Shown: positions 23,796 to 32,510 of the stretch, piece after piece
Numbering within the stretch: the first letter of the stretch is position 1
How the letters are laid out: each line of letters opens with the position of its first letter
Assembly (NCBI RefSeq): GCF_014646635.1
Contig: NZ_BMNQ01000004.1
Span: 62,001-126,000, forward strand
DNA: 64,000 nucleotides
Direction of reading: 5' to 3'
Origin: Lentibacillus kapialis
GTDB taxonomy: Bacteria > Bacillota > Bacilli > Bacillales > Amphibacillaceae
Notes under the pieces: model-generated
The model's input: only the letters and a program-made list of their open reading frames with translations
What the model was told of the DNA's origin: nothing
The model's database searches: none
Position numbers and translations under genes: made by a program

Positions 23796-24578
23796 TTATT
23801 TTAATCGTGCCGTTGTTATGCTGATGTTGTCTTTTTTTGTCCGACCATTGGTTGCAACCAACTTGCTTCTACCTTTGCCCCTTAAAGAAAGCATATCCCC
23901 GGATTCAAGCATTAATTTGCGGTCATCAGAAACTTTATGGTTCACTTTCACAAGACCTTTGGCAATGAATTCAGCTGCGTCTTTACGGGACAGTTTGTAA
24001 ATGGCCTTGATAACTGTGTCAAGCCGCAATGAGGACACAATATGGTTGAACTCAACCCAATTGACATCGTGTTCCACAAGGTAAGAAAGCGGTTGTTCTT
24101 CCAGGTTGATCCGTGTCCTTTTGATGGCTGTTAAGTTCGCCAGTACAAATGACGCAACTTCTTTGGCCATCACAATTTGAATCAGTCCGTTTTCAGCCAT
24201 AATGTCGCCTACTTTTTGCCGTTTGATCCCCAACGATAAAAATGCGCCCATGACATCACGGTGCTCAACTGAAACAAATTTGTCATGGTAAGACCCCTGC
24301 AGTAACGTGAGCTGAAAAGAGGGTGCTATCACTTCATCGTACATTGGTGCAATAATTATCCGCCGCCGTTCAGCATGATCACTGCCTCCATATTCGTAAA
24401 CCTTTAGCTCTTCTATGCTTGTCTTGGCAAGTGTCTTAACGATTTGCTGTTCTCGCGGATCAAGGAAGTCCGTTACCTTCATCACGTAAGTGTTTTCCAC
24501 CCGATCTATCCATGATAGTACCTGATCAATAAATGCATGTTCTTCTTTTCTGTAATGCTGATAAATGTCCAATGTCAT
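23796..24578 (-). CDS. ylmH: YlmH, S4-domain RNA-binding protein
   Basis: 260 residues. An N-terminal YlmH-specific domain is followed by a C-terminal S4 RNA-binding domain (about residues 182-240: LRLDTVIKAIYKLSRKDAAEFIAKGLVKVNH). In B. subtilis it binds 50S subunits and has been implicated in ribosome quality control alongside RqcH, which is also in this window. It is classically listed with division genes because it sits in the ylm cluster. The start is ATG 24578. It lies 7 bases downstream of ylmG, in one transcription unit with ylmD-E-sepF-ylmG. Confidence 0.93.
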   Translation of the reverse strand: MTLDIYQHYRKEEHAFIDQVLSWIDRVENTYVMKVTDFLDPREQQIVKTLAKTSIEELKVYEYGGSDHAERRRIIIAPMYDEVIAPSFQLTLLQGSYHDKFVSVEHRDVMGAFLSLGIKRQKVGDIMAENGLIQIVMAKEVASFVLANLTAIKRTRINLEEQPLSYLVEHDVNWVEFNHIVSSLRLDTVIKAIYKLSRKDAAEFIAKGLVKVNHKVSDDRKLMLESGDMLSLRGKGRSKLVATNGRTKKDNISITTARLK

Positions 24579-24585
24579 TCACCCA

Positions 24586-24849
24586 TCAGAACCAGCTAAA
24601 CAGAACAGGCAGTCCGAAGGCTCTTGCAAAATACAAAACAAAAATAGCCACGATCGGGGACAAATCGATCATGCCAAGCGGCGGTACAATTCTGCGGAAA
24701 GGTTCAAGATATGGTTCGCATATTTTGGCCAAAAAAACGCCAAATGAGGATTCACGTGCTCCCGGAAACCAAGACATAAAAATATAAATAATCAGAGCAA
24801 AACTGTAAAGCTCCAATGCCAAATATAAAACATTAAGTAGTGAGTGCAT
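24586..24849 (-). CDS. ylmG: YlmG, YggT-family membrane protein
   Basis: 87 residues with two hydrophobic segments (about 6-26 and 62-84) flanking the conserved [31 protein letters not shown] stretch, split here around residues 27-58. YggT proteins are small membrane proteins of unclear function, usually beside sepF and thought to affect division or membrane protein assembly. It is tightly spaced between sepF and ylmH. Confidence 0.92.
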   Translation of the reverse strand: MHSLLNVLYLALELYSFALIIYIFMSWFPGARESSFGVFLAKICEPYLEPFRRIVPPLGMIDLSPIVAIFVLYFARAFGLPVLFSWF

Positions 24850-24855
24850 AGTCTG

Positions 24856-25290
24856 CTACCATCCTTTACTATATTCATCTTCTTCAGCAAGTGATTCAGT
24901 AATGGATCCCGATACATCGACATTATCGGCTGTACATAAAAATGTTCCGGCACCAATTTTTTGAATATCACCGCTAATCGCATATACAGTGCCGCTCAAA
25001 AAATCGACAATCCGTTTGGCCTGCTGATGATCAACACGCTGAAGATTGATGACGACCGCCCGTTTATTGACAACATTGTCGGCAATTTCCTGTGCTTCGC
25101 TGTAATTACGCGGTTCATAAAGCACAACTTTCGATGTCGGCCCCTGCATACTTGTTAAACTGACAACATTCCCGTTGCTGCTTGTCTGATGTGCTGCCGA
25201 TTCATGATTTGCTTCTTCTTGCTCATCAACATACTCATATTCATCTTCCATTGTGAAAAAGTTTTTAATTCTATTTTTAATGCTCATCAA
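24856..25290 (-). CDS. sepF: SepF cell division protein
   Basis: 144 residues. SepF binds FtsZ and tethers it to the membrane through its N-terminal amphipathic helix ([14 protein letters not shown]), overlapping the role of FtsA. An acidic, variable linker (about residues 15-58) leads to the globular DUF552 domain with [27 protein letters not shown]. The start ATG at 25290 is followed by a second ATG at 25287. It lies in the ylm operon with ylmD, ylmE, ylmG and ylmH. Confidence 0.95.
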   Translation of the reverse strand: MMSIKNRIKNFFTMEDEYEYVDEQEEANHESAAHQTSSNGNVVSLTSMQGPTSKVVLYEPRNYSEAQEIADNVVNKRAVVINLQRVDHQQAKRIVDFLSGTVYAISGDIQKIGAGTFLCTADNVDVSGSITESLAEEDEYSKGW

Positions 25291-25302
25291 TTCACCCCGT
25301 TA

Positions 25303-25974
25303 TTAAGATCCAACCAGATCAGACCCGATTCGGATATGTGTGGCACCCTCTTCAACAGCAATCTGATAATCATTGCTCATGCCCATTGATAAGTATTCAC
25401 ATGGTGCATACGCAATGCGTTCGGCCTGTATGTCTTCTCTAAGCGAAGCCAATTGTCTGAAAATGTTTCGTAATTGTTCCTGGTCATCAATATGCGGCGC
25501 CATTGTCATCAACCCCACTATCCGGATGTTGCTGTACACTTCCAGTTCCCTGATAAACGGCAATGTGTCCTCAAGTGAAATCCCATGTTTCGTTTGTTCC
25601 CCGCTCACATTCACCTGGATGAAACAATCAACGGGCTTTGCTGTTCTTTTGTTAATTTCTTTGGCAAGCGACTCCCTGTCCAATGAATGGATAGCATCGA
25701 CCTTGCCGATCACTTCTTTTACTTTTCTGGATTGCAGGGTACCAATGAAGTGCCATGATGCACTGTCTTGTATGTATTCATGTTTCTCCAGAAAACCTTC
25801 CAAACGATTTTCGCCAAGGTTCGTAATCCCTGCTTCAATTGCTTCTCTTGCTCGCTCTATTGTAACATATTTCGTCACACCAATTATGGTTATTTCGTCG
25901 GGTTTTCGATTACTGTTTTGACAGGCCTGTTCAATCTTTTGCCTAATATGGCTCAGATTTTCTGCTACACCCAT
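25303..25974 (-). CDS. ylmE: YlmE, YggS/PROSC-family pyridoxal phosphate homeostasis protein
   Basis: 223 residues. A single-domain PLP-binding TIM-barrel protein. The PLP lysine is Lys35 in IIGVTKYV, and GENRLEGFLEKHE, WHFIGTLQSRK and LSMGMSNDYQIAVEEGATHIRIGS are typical. It buffers PLP rather than catalysing a known reaction. I prefer ATG 25974 (MGVAENLSHI), since starts at 25986 and 26004 are fused to or upstream of the GGGGGAGG site and the latter lies in ylmD. It follows ylmD with a short gap. Confidence 0.93.
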   Translation of the reverse strand: MGVAENLSHIRQKIEQACQNSNRKPDEITIIGVTKYVTIERAREAIEAGITNLGENRLEGFLEKHEYIQDSASWHFIGTLQSRKVKEVIGKVDAIHSLDRESLAKEINKRTAKPVDCFIQVNVSGEQTKHGISLEDTLPFIRELEVYSNIRIVGLMTMAPHIDDQEQLRNIFRQLASLREDIQAERIAYAPCEYLSMGMSNDYQIAVEEGATHIRIGSDLVGS

Positions 25975-26000
25975 TATACCCTTCATCCTCCCCCATTCAA

Positions 26001-26810
26001 TCATTTACCGTAACCAATATAGCCCAGCATCCTACCAGTTTCCCCCTGATCACGCCGATGCGAGAAAAATAGCTGATTATCACGGAATGTACAATAATTT
26101 GTTATATCTATATTATGACGCAAAACACCCTGTTGTAAAAGGATTTCTGCATTCAATTGCTTTAAATCAAGCAAAAAACGGTTATTTCCCTGAACAGTGA
26201 CCGTTTTGTCAAAAAGTGCCTGTGGAATGTGGTTGATAACACGCTCATCCACCTCATATACATCGTGTGATATACTCGGTCCAATTGCGACACATATATC
26301 AGCTGTATCAGCACCGGCTGTTTGCATTCGTTCAACCATCTTTTGTGCAATATGATGTACAGTCCCTTGCCAGCCGGCATGAGCAATACCAATATATCCT
26401 GTCAATGGATCAAGAAAAAAAATGGGGACACAATCAGCGAAAAAAGCAGTACATAATAGCCCTGTTTGACTCGTGAGCAGGCCGTCAATCTGCCTTAAGG
26501 ATGTATCGTATGCTGTTGATCCTTTTCCTTTATCACACTCTGCTACGGTGTGAATGTTCGTCCGATGCGTCTGCTCACCGGAAACCCACGACCCCAATGG
26601 CATTTGGACGATGTCCGCAAGCTTTCGCCTGTTGGAAATCACATCTGCTGAAAGGTCCGGTACGTGCAAACCGAGGTTGAAAGTATCAAAAGGCGGTGCT
26701 GAGAAACCACCATTTCTTGTTGTGAAACCTGCTTTCAGACCCGGAATCATCTGCTGCCATTTTTTTAATTCCAACGTTGACTCCGTCAGTTTCTGAAATG
26801 GCTCCATCAT
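26001..26810 (-). CDS. ylmD: YlmD, PgeF/YfiH-family purine nucleosidase-like protein
   Basis: 269 residues. Related family members have been described as peptidoglycan editing factor, polyphenol oxidase and purine nucleoside phosphorylase/deaminase; which activity applies here is open. The metal-site motifs are intact: SGEQTHRTN, FFADCVPIFF and GIAHAGWQGTV. The start at 26810 has AGGAGG 7 bases upstream. It heads the ylmD-E-sepF-G-H operon. Confidence 0.92.
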   Translation of the reverse strand: MMEPFQKLTESTLELKKWQQMIPGLKAGFTTRNGGFSAPPFDTFNLGLHVPDLSADVISNRRKLADIVQMPLGSWVSGEQTHRTNIHTVAECDKGKGSTAYDTSLRQIDGLLTSQTGLLCTAFFADCVPIFFLDPLTGYIGIAHAGWQGTVHHIAQKMVERMQTAGADTADICVAIGPSISHDVYEVDERVINHIPQALFDKTVTVQGNNRFLLDLKQLNAEILLQQGVLRHNIDITNYCTFRDNQLFFSHRRDQGETGRMLGYIGYGK

Positions 26811-26866
26811 TTGTCTTCCTCCTAATTGGCACTATTTGCTTATTCCATTCTATCATATTTATGACA

Positions 26867-27139
26867 TTATTCGAGTAATTCCTGTTCAGAATAAAGGGCT
26901 GGTTGTTTAACCTCTTTAACCAATATAACATCCGTACCAATCACCTCAACGTTTTTCCAGGGAATAATAAGTTCATCAGATTTTCCGAATACGCCCGATT
27001 TTTTATCCTTTGCGATAAGTACCAATGCCGTAATTCTGCCGTTATTCCCGTCGATTTCCAAATCGGAAAGTTGCCCTAACCGCTTGCCGTCATTCGTTAC
27101 AATGACTTCCTTAATTTGCAGTTCAGATAACGTTACCAC
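26867..27139 (-). CDS. ylmC: YlmC/YmxH-family PRC-barrel protein
   Basis: 90 residues. A PRC-barrel fold protein with LGQLSDLEID and the end IIPWKNVEVIGTDVILV. In B. subtilis ylmC follows sigG, and YlmC/YmxH proteins are sporulation-associated with no defined function. The start is probably GTG 27139 (VTLSELQIKEV) preceded by AGGTG; GTG at 27148 is possible. It stands between sigG and ylmD, as in B. subtilis. Confidence 0.88.
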   Translation of the reverse strand: MVTLSELQIKEVIVTNDGKRLGQLSDLEIDGNNGRITALVLIAKDKKSGVFGKSDELIIPWKNVEVIGTDVILVKEVKQPALYSEQELLE

Positions 27140-27243
27140 AAGCTTCACCTGCCTCTTACTAGAGATTTATATGCAGGCGAAGGAGTAAATTATTATATTT
27201 CCCTCTTTTTTATTTTGTTTGAATTCAATCATGGAAATTGAGT

Positions 27244-27305
27244 TTAGAAAAACCGGACATTCGCCGGTGAGACGAATGCCTTCGTTGCACTTATGCATTG
27301 AGAAA
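27244..27305 (+). repeat. Family A hairpin element, degenerate copy 7
   Basis: TTTAGAAAAACCGGACATTCGC, a spacer, then CGAATGCC; the 3' tail is decayed or deleted. It lies between ylmC and the sigG terminator. Confidence 0.55.
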
Positions 27306-27328
27306 GAATTCAGACCTTCTTAACTGCA

Positions 27329-27358
27329 AAAAAAAGACCCCAAATTTACTTTGGCGTC
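27329..27358 (-). terminator. sigG rho-independent terminator
   Basis: The stem GACGCCAAA/TTTGGGGTC with a GTAAA loop is followed by eight T on the minus strand. Confidence 0.85.
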
Positions 27359-27390
27359 AATTATAAGCTAATCCTTATGCAGTTGAGTGT

Positions 27391-28170
27391 TTATTCGAAC
27401 ATTTCTTTGTTCATTTGGTCGATAGCTGCCTTTTCAAGTCTTGAAACCTGAGCTTGTGATATACCGATTTCATCAGCTACTTCCATTTGGGTTTTTCCCT
27501 GAAAAAAACGTTTATTCAAAATGGTTTTCTCACGATCATGCAGTTGATACATTCCCTCCTTCAGCGAAAGTTTATCAACCCACAGTGAGTCTTTGTCTTT
27601 ATCATCACTCAATTGATCCATAACATATATCGGATCGCCGCCATCGTTATAGATCGGTTCGAATAACGACACCGGATCCTGGATAGCGTCCATTGCAAAT
27701 ACAATCTCGGAATGATCGACATCCATTTCTTCAGCTATTTCCATCGCTGTCGGTTCTTTGGATGTTTTACTGATTAATTTTTCCCTGACTTGAAGGGCTT
27801 TATAAGCTGTATCACGCAAAGAACGCGATACTCTGATTGGGTTGTTATCGCGCAGATAGCGTCGTATTTCACCTATAATCATGGGGACGGCATAGGTGGA
27901 AAATTTCACATTATGTCCCAGATCAAAATTATCAATTGATTTCATAAGTCCGATGCAGCCAACCTGAAATAAATCATCACCGTATTCACCGCGATTATTG
28001 AAGCGCTGAATCACACTTAATACCAGACGTAAATTTCCGTTGACCAGCTCTTCCCTTGCTGTTATATCACCAGCCTGCATTTGCTTAAATAATTCACGCA
28101 TTTCATTGTTTTTCAGTACAGGTAATTTTGATGTATCAACTCCGCAGATTTCTACTTTATGTTTTGTCAT
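27391..28170 (-). CDS. sigG: RNA polymerase sigma-G factor (late forespore)
   Basis: 259 residues, a sporulation sigma-70 family member. Regions 2 (FNNRGEYGDDLFQVGCIGLMKSIDNFD), 3 and 4 (FFQGKTQMEVADEIGISQAQVSRLEKAAI) are intact, and the N-terminus MTKHKVEICGVDTSKLPVL is characteristic of SigG. SigG directs late forespore genes after engulfment. The start is ATG (28170) with GGGAGGG upstream, where B. subtilis uses GTG. It follows sigE, so read-through from spoIIGA-sigE is possible; its own sigma-F promoter is at 28206-28235. Confidence 0.97.
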   Translation of the reverse strand: MTKHKVEICGVDTSKLPVLKNNEMRELFKQMQAGDITAREELVNGNLRLVLSVIQRFNNRGEYGDDLFQVGCIGLMKSIDNFDLGHNVKFSTYAVPMIIGEIRRYLRDNNPIRVSRSLRDTAYKALQVREKLISKTSKEPTAMEIAEEMDVDHSEIVFAMDAIQDPVSLFEPIYNDGGDPIYVMDQLSDDKDKDSLWVDKLSLKEGMYQLHDREKTILNKRFFQGKTQMEVADEIGISQAQVSRLEKAAIDQMNKEMFE

Positions 28171-28187
28171 ATTCTACCCTCCCGGTT

Positions 28188-28215
28188 GGAGATGCTGTTC
28201 ATGAGCAGTATCTCC
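28188..28215 (-). promoter_or_regulatory. Inverted repeat before the sigG ribosome site
   Basis: Arms GGAGATACTG (28206-28215) and CAGCATCTCC (28188-28197), 10 bp with one mismatch and an 8-base loop, ending 4 bases before the GGGAGGG site of sigG. The first arm is also the -10 element of the sigma-F promoter, so a promoter-derived mRNA would lack it; only read-through RNA could fold this hairpin. Confidence 0.75.
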
Positions 28216-28235
28216 CCATAGGAGTTTTTTTATGC
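28206..28235 (-). promoter_or_regulatory. Sigma-F promoter of sigG
   Basis: -35 GCATA (28231-28235), exactly 15 bp, then -10 GGAGATACTG (28206-28215), which fits GGNNANAHTR at every position. In B. subtilis sigG is likewise switched on by sigma-F in the forespore. Confidence 0.85.
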
Positions 28236-28291
28236 AATCTGATGATATATATAAACCGGTTCAATATGGCTGTAATTCCCGCAGGAGTAAG

Positions 28292-29011
28292 TCACACCAT
28301 TTTATTAAATTCTTTTTGCAGGCGTCTTATAATTTTTTTCTCCAAACGTGAAATATAAGACTGCGATATACCCAGCATATCGGCAACATCTTTTTGCGTT
28401 TTCTCTTCCTGACCGACCAGACCGAACCGGAGTTCCATAATTTGTTTTTCGCGAGGGTTCAACTGTGACAACGCACTTTTCAACAAATGTTTATCGACAT
28501 TCGTTTCAATATCTTTGGTTATCACATCTTCATCTGTTCCCAACACATCTGAAAGTAACAACTCATTCCCGTCCCAATCAATATTTAACGGTTCGTCAAA
28601 GGAAATTTCCGATTTGAGCTTATTATTTCGCCTCAGATACATTAATATTTCGTTTTCAATACATCTTGAAGCATATGTAGCAAGTTTAATCTTCTTTTCT
28701 GGATTGAAGGTATTAACTGCCTTAATCAGACCGATTGTACCGATACTGATGAGGTCTTCAATATTAATACCAGTGTTTTCAAATTTTCGTGCAATATAGA
28801 CAACAAGGCGAAGATTGCGTTCAATCAGCATTGCTCTGGCAGACTTGTCACCTTTAGGGAGCAATTCAAGCAGACGGTGCTCTTCTTCTTTGGATAAAGG
28901 TGGCGGTAGTGCTTCACTTCCACCGATGTAATAAATCTCATCTGTTTTGAAACCCAATTTAAATAGTAGTTTATACCACCATAATCGTAAACGAAGTCTT
29001 AAAAATTTCAA
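28292..29011 (-). CDS. sigE: Pro-sigma-E factor (early mother cell)
   Basis: 239 residues. The N-terminal pro-sequence ([20 protein letters not shown]) forms an amphipathic membrane-binding helix, and the cleavage region [17 protein letters not shown] is nearly identical to that of B. subtilis; SpoIIGA removes roughly the first 27-29 residues. Sigma regions 2 ([21 protein letters not shown]) and 4 ([20 protein letters not shown]) are intact. It directs early mother-cell genes. It lies 68 bases downstream of spoIIGA in the spoIIG operon. Confidence 0.97.
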   Translation of the reverse strand: MKFLRLRLRLWWYKLLFKLGFKTDEIYYIGGSEALPPPLSKEEEHRLLELLPKGDKSARAMLIERNLRLVVYIARKFENTGINIEDLISIGTIGLIKAVNTFNPEKKIKLATYASRCIENEILMYLRRNNKLKSEISFDEPLNIDWDGNELLLSDVLGTDEDVITKDIETNVDKHLLKSALSQLNPREKQIMELRFGLVGQEEKTQKDVADMLGISQSYISRLEKKIIRRLQKEFNKMV

Positions 29012-29079
29012 ATCAAGTCTCTCCTTTTGGAAGTTTTGTCATTTAAAAGATTACAGGTACGGCAAAAATGGGTACGATA

Positions 29080-30000
29080 TTAAGCCGAAGCGGGTGTGGC
29101 CATTTTTATAATTTGCGGATGCAACAAGCAATGATAGGACTGATCTTTTGTTAAGCCGGCAAATTGGATGCCTATCAGTACTTTGCGTGTCACGATTTCT
29201 TGTTCATCATAAACAATTGTGACCTTATCAGGTTTAATCGCCAGCATAAACGTACGGATGCCTTCAACACCCTGGAACGGAACAATTTGAATTCTGTTTT
29301 GCCACTTCTCAGGGATCTTTTCAAAATCAAGGGTTTCATGAACTTTTTCCAACAATCTCCATTCCTCATCCGAAAACCACTGTTTTAATAAATATTCATC
29401 ACCAATAATGACCGGTTTTTTCGTTAATGGATCTGTCAGTTGATTACCACTATCGATGTAAGCTGTCGTCGATTGACTTATCTGCCGAATTTGAATCGTA
29501 GCCGGACATACTTGATCATAACGGATTTTCTCTGCAGCATGCTTGTCCATACGCGACTTAGTAAAATACCAAATGACAGGGAATCCAATGACAACAAAGA
29601 GCCAACTGATCGGGTCACCATAACCGCTATTGAATGTCAGAACCCCGTTTGGGGAAAGACCAACCGGATCTTGGAATAGAAAGTGTACGGCGATCAATCC
29701 ACCCCCTATAGAAAAAGTTGTGAAGTAAAATAAGAGCAATAATTTAAACATCTGATAAACTGAGTAAATACGAAAACTGCATATAATAATAATAATTGAA
29801 TACAACAGCTTTCCCATCACGCTTGTAAAAAATGAATCAGGGTAATAAATAGATAGCGGAACCAATAATGAAGCGACAAATGCACCGAAAAGAATTCTCA
29901 ATCGTTTTGTACTATCCTTTGCCAGAGCTTGTGTGAGCATCAGTAACATCATATCCAAACATAAGTTCAGCAGCCAGACAGCATCCAGATAAATGGTCAC
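29080..30000 (-). CDS. spoIIGA: SpoIIGA, sigma-E processing aspartic protease
   Basis: 306 residues. Five or so N-terminal membrane segments (about residues 5-155) precede a cytoplasmic protease domain with the aspartic motif AYIDSGNQLTDPLTKKPVI. It cleaves pro-SigE in the mother cell after SpoIIR signalling from the forespore. The start is GTG 30000 with AAAGGAAG about 10 bases upstream. It is driven by the spoIIG-type promoter at 30039-30071. In B. subtilis bpr-type protease genes lie between ftsZ and spoIIGA; here that space is a repeat region. Confidence 0.95.
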   Translation of the reverse strand: MTIYLDAVWLLNLCLDMMLLMLTQALAKDSTKRLRILFGAFVASLLVPLSIYYPDSFFTSVMGKLLYSIIIIICSFRIYSVYQMFKLLLLFYFTTFSIGGGLIAVHFLFQDPVGLSPNGVLTFNSGYGDPISWLFVVIGFPVIWYFTKSRMDKHAAEKIRYDQVCPATIQIRQISQSTTAYIDSGNQLTDPLTKKPVIIGDEYLLKQWFSDEEWRLLEKVHETLDFEKIPEKWQNRIQIVPFQGVEGIRTFMLAIKPDKVTIVYDEQEIVTRKVLIGIQFAGLTKDQSYHCLLHPQIIKMATPASA

Positions 30001-30038
30001 ACGTTGTTCTTCCTTTCCTGAAAAATCCCTTAACTGAA

Positions 30039-30071
30039 AGTATAGTGGTATTGAACAGCAAAGTCTGTCAA
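30039..30071 (-). promoter_or_regulatory. spoIIG-type sigma-A promoter with long spacer
   Basis: -35 TTGACA (30066-30071) and -10 TATACT (30039-30044) separated by 21 bp instead of 17. B. subtilis spoIIG has the same boxes with an abnormally long (22 bp) spacer and needs Spo0A~P bound next to the -35. A 0A-box-like TGTTGAA occurs upstream at 30144-30150. Confidence 0.8.
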
Positions 30072-30275
30072 TTCATGAAAAGCAATTGGGGCTAATTTTA
30101 ACGACTTATCAGCTTATTTGTCATATTGCGTGAACAAAAGACTTTCAACAGTCTAGACTTCGTGAGGCTATAATATTGATTTCAGATTCAGACGCCCTTT
30201 TACTTTAATGTAACTGTTAATGAATATGTTCAAAAAACAAAGATTCTTTTCTTTCTAATAGTATGTTGTTTTTAG

Positions 30276-31205
30276 CACAAAATCCATCAACTGTGGTGTA
30301 GCGCTATGTTGTTTTCCGTTCCGGCCAGTCGCGCACCTTAGGGGAACGCTTCAGCCTCCTGCACAGATCTCAGCTGCCAGCAGAAACGATCCAGACTAAT
30401 TGCCTCCCCTGTAGTTCTGCTGATGTTCCCGCTCTTCTGCTGATGTTTCCGCTCTTCTGCTGATGTTTTCACTCTTCTGCTGATGTTTCCGCTCTTCTGC
30501 TGATGTTCCCGCTCTTCTGCTGATGTTTCCGCTCTTCTGCTGATGTTCCCACTCTTCTGCTGATGCTTCCCGCTCTTCTGCTGATGTTTCCGCTCTTCTG
30601 CTGATGTTTCCGCTCTTCTGCTGATGTTCCCGCTCTTCTGCTGATGCTTCCGCTCTTCTGCTGATGCTTCCGCTCTTCTGCTGATGCTTCCGCTCTTCTG
30701 CTGATGTTTCCGCTCTTCTGCTGATGCTTCCGCTCTTCTGCTGATGTTTCCGCTCTTCTGCTGATGTTTCCGCTCTTCTGCTGATGTTTCCGCTCTTCTG
30801 CTGATGTTTCCGCTCTTCTGCTGATGCTTCCGCTCTTCTGCTGATGTTTCCGCTCTTCTGCTGATGCTTCCGCTCTTCTGCTGATGTTTCCGCTCTTCTG
30901 CTGATGTTTCTGCTCTTCTGCTGATGTTTCCGCTCTTCTGCTGATGTTTCTGCTCTTCTGCTGATGTTCCCGCTCTTCTGCTGATGTTTCCGCTCTTCTG
31001 CTGATGTTTCCGCTCTTCTGCTGATGTTTCCGCTCTTCTGCTGATGTTTCCACTCTCTATACTCTGCTGCGTCGTTAGAGAAGCTCATTAAATCTTTCTT
31101 AGGTATCCCTTATACTGTGTCGCAGTTTATATCAACTGCGAGGGATAGAAAAGGAACAAAATAGACGAAAAGAGCTAAAGAACAAAATAGACGAAAAGAG
31201 CTAAA
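30276..31205 (-). repeat. Family B composite repeat, copy 4, interrupted by the 20-bp tandem array
   Basis: Inverted relative to copies 1 and 2. At the low end 30276-30400 carries AAAATCCATCAACTGTGG and GAACGCTTCAGCCTCCTG. At the high end 31117-31205 carries GTCGCAGTTTATATCAACTG and a 26-bp direct duplication (31154-31205, GAACAAAATAGACGAAAAG). The tandem array fills the middle where copies 1 and 2 have unique sequence. Confidence 0.65.
30415..31056 (-). repeat. Tandem array of about 32 units of a 20-bp repeat
   Basis: The minus-strand unit is AGAAGAGCGGAAACATCAGC, with scattered point variants (for example GAAGC or GGGAAC in place of GGAAAC) and one 21-base unit near 30567. Twenty is not a multiple of three and the unit has no minus-strand stop, so all three minus frames read the same 20-residue cycle (RRAETSAEERKHQQKSGNIS). 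An open frame 30396-31088 (230 codons, MSFSNDAAEYREWK at its start) results. Its ribosome site (AAGAAAGA) is weak and it has no recognisable domain. I therefore list it as a repeat and not as a gene; expression cannot be excluded. Confidence 0.92.
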
Positions 31206-31236
31206 AAAAAAGCAACCAGATTCACTCTGATTGCCT
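31203..31236 (-). terminator. ftsZ rho-independent terminator
   Basis: An imperfect stem GCAATCAGA/TCTGGTTGC with a short loop is followed by nine T on the minus strand, about 20 bases after the ftsZ stop. Confidence 0.85.
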
Positions 31237-31256
31237 CTTCAAAAATTATGATTCTA

Positions 31257-32402
31257 TTAACGGTTGCGATTGCGATTACGCAGAAATGTAGGGATATCCA
31301 ATTCGTCATCCTGTGTATTTGGACGACTCTGCTGGTTTTGCACTTGTTCACGCTCACGCTCACGCGGCGGTTCTTCCGAAGGTCGTGTCGCTGCTTGCTG
31401 ATTTTGATTGATCACGGGACGCTGACGCGGCTGATTCTCTTCCTTTCGACTCTCATCAAAGCCAGTTGCAATGACGGTTACAATAATTTCGTCTTTGAGG
31501 TTTTCATTAATCACCGAACCAAAGATAACATTCACTTCATCATCGGCAGCCGACGTGACCAAATCGGCCGATTCCTGAACTTCATAAAGACTCAAATTGG
31601 AACCGCCCGTGATATTCATTAATATACCATGCGCACCTTCAACAGACGTTTCCAGAAGTGGTGAGGAAATTGCTTTTTTGGCAGCTTCGGTTGCACGATT
31701 TTCACCTGTGGCAATACCGATGCCCATCAAGGCAGATCCCTTGTCAAACATAATCGTTTTCACGTCAGCAAAGTCCACGTTGATCAACCCGGGCTTTGCA
31801 ATCAAGTCAGATATGCCTTGCACACCTTGACGTAAAACATTATCCGCCTCACGAAAAGCTTCAAGCATTGGCGTATTCTTATCGACAATTTCAAGAAGGC
31901 GGTCGTTCGGAATAACAATCAGTGTGTCTACACTCGATTTCAGTGAGTCAATACCTGAAGTCGCCTGTGTTGATCTCTTTTTACCCTCAAATGTAAATGG
32001 ACGTGTTACAACCCCCACTGTCAACGCACCGATCTCCTTGGCTATTTGAGCAATCACCGGCGCTGCACCTGTCCCGGTTCCGCCGCCCATACCGGCTGTC
32101 ACGAAAATCATGTCCGCACCCTGGAGAGCCTCTTCCAACTGTTCTTTATTTTCTTCGGCTGCTTTTCTGCCAACTTCCGGATTGGCACCGGCCCCTAGTC
32201 CGCGTGTCAATTTTCCACCGACTTGCAGCTTGGTCTCCGCTTTAGACAAATCCAAAGCTTGTGAATCTGTGTTGACGGCAATGAATTCAACGCCTTCAAC
32301 GCCATGCTCGATCATGCGGTTAACGGCATTGCTCCCGCCGCCGCCAACTCCAATAACTTTTATCGTTGCCAGCTGATCCATATTTGTTTCAAACTCTAAC
32401 AT
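31257..32402 (-). CDS. ftsZ: Cell division protein FtsZ
   Basis: 381 residues. Tubulin-like GTPase forming the Z ring. The G-box [14 protein letters not shown]-terminal [13 protein letters not shown] and T7 loop [11 protein letters not shown] are intact. After the globular core (about residue 316) a Q/R/E-rich linker leads to the conserved C-terminal peptide [16 protein letters not shown], the docking site for FtsA and SepF. The start ATG at 32402 has AGGAGGAACTATTGT upstream. It is co-transcribed with ftsA. Confidence 0.98.
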   Translation of the reverse strand: MLEFETNMDQLATIKVIGVGGGGSNAVNRMIEHGVEGVEFIAVNTDSQALDLSKAETKLQVGGKLTRGLGAGANPEVGRKAAEENKEQLEEALQGADMIFVTAGMGGGTGTGAAPVIAQIAKEIGALTVGVVTRPFTFEGKKRSTQATSGIDSLKSSVDTLIVIPNDRLLEIVDKNTPMLEAFREADNVLRQGVQGISDLIAKPGLINVDFADVKTIMFDKGSALMGIGIATGENRATEAAKKAISSPLLETSVEGAHGILMNITGGSNLSLYEVQESADLVTSAADDEVNVIFGSVINENLKDEIIVTVIATGFDESRKEENQPRQRPVINQNQQAATRPSEEPPREREREQVQNQQSRPNTQDDELDIPTFLRNRNRNR

Positions 32403-32510
32403 ACAATAGTTCCTCCTATTATGCTGAATTACGATGCATTAAATACTGTTCTCTGATGATCGGTCATATTTGAAAAACTTCTCAGTACCTACTCCGATCC
32501 CTTTATCCGC

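Noticed and set aside
30415-31056. CRISPR array
   Set aside because: The units are contiguous with no spacers, the unit is only 20 bp, and no cas gene is in the window.
30396-31088. Real 230-residue protein gene
   Set aside because: The open frame is a consequence of a stop-free 20-bp repeat in every minus frame; the start signal is weak and no domain is visible. Kept as a finding, not as a gene.
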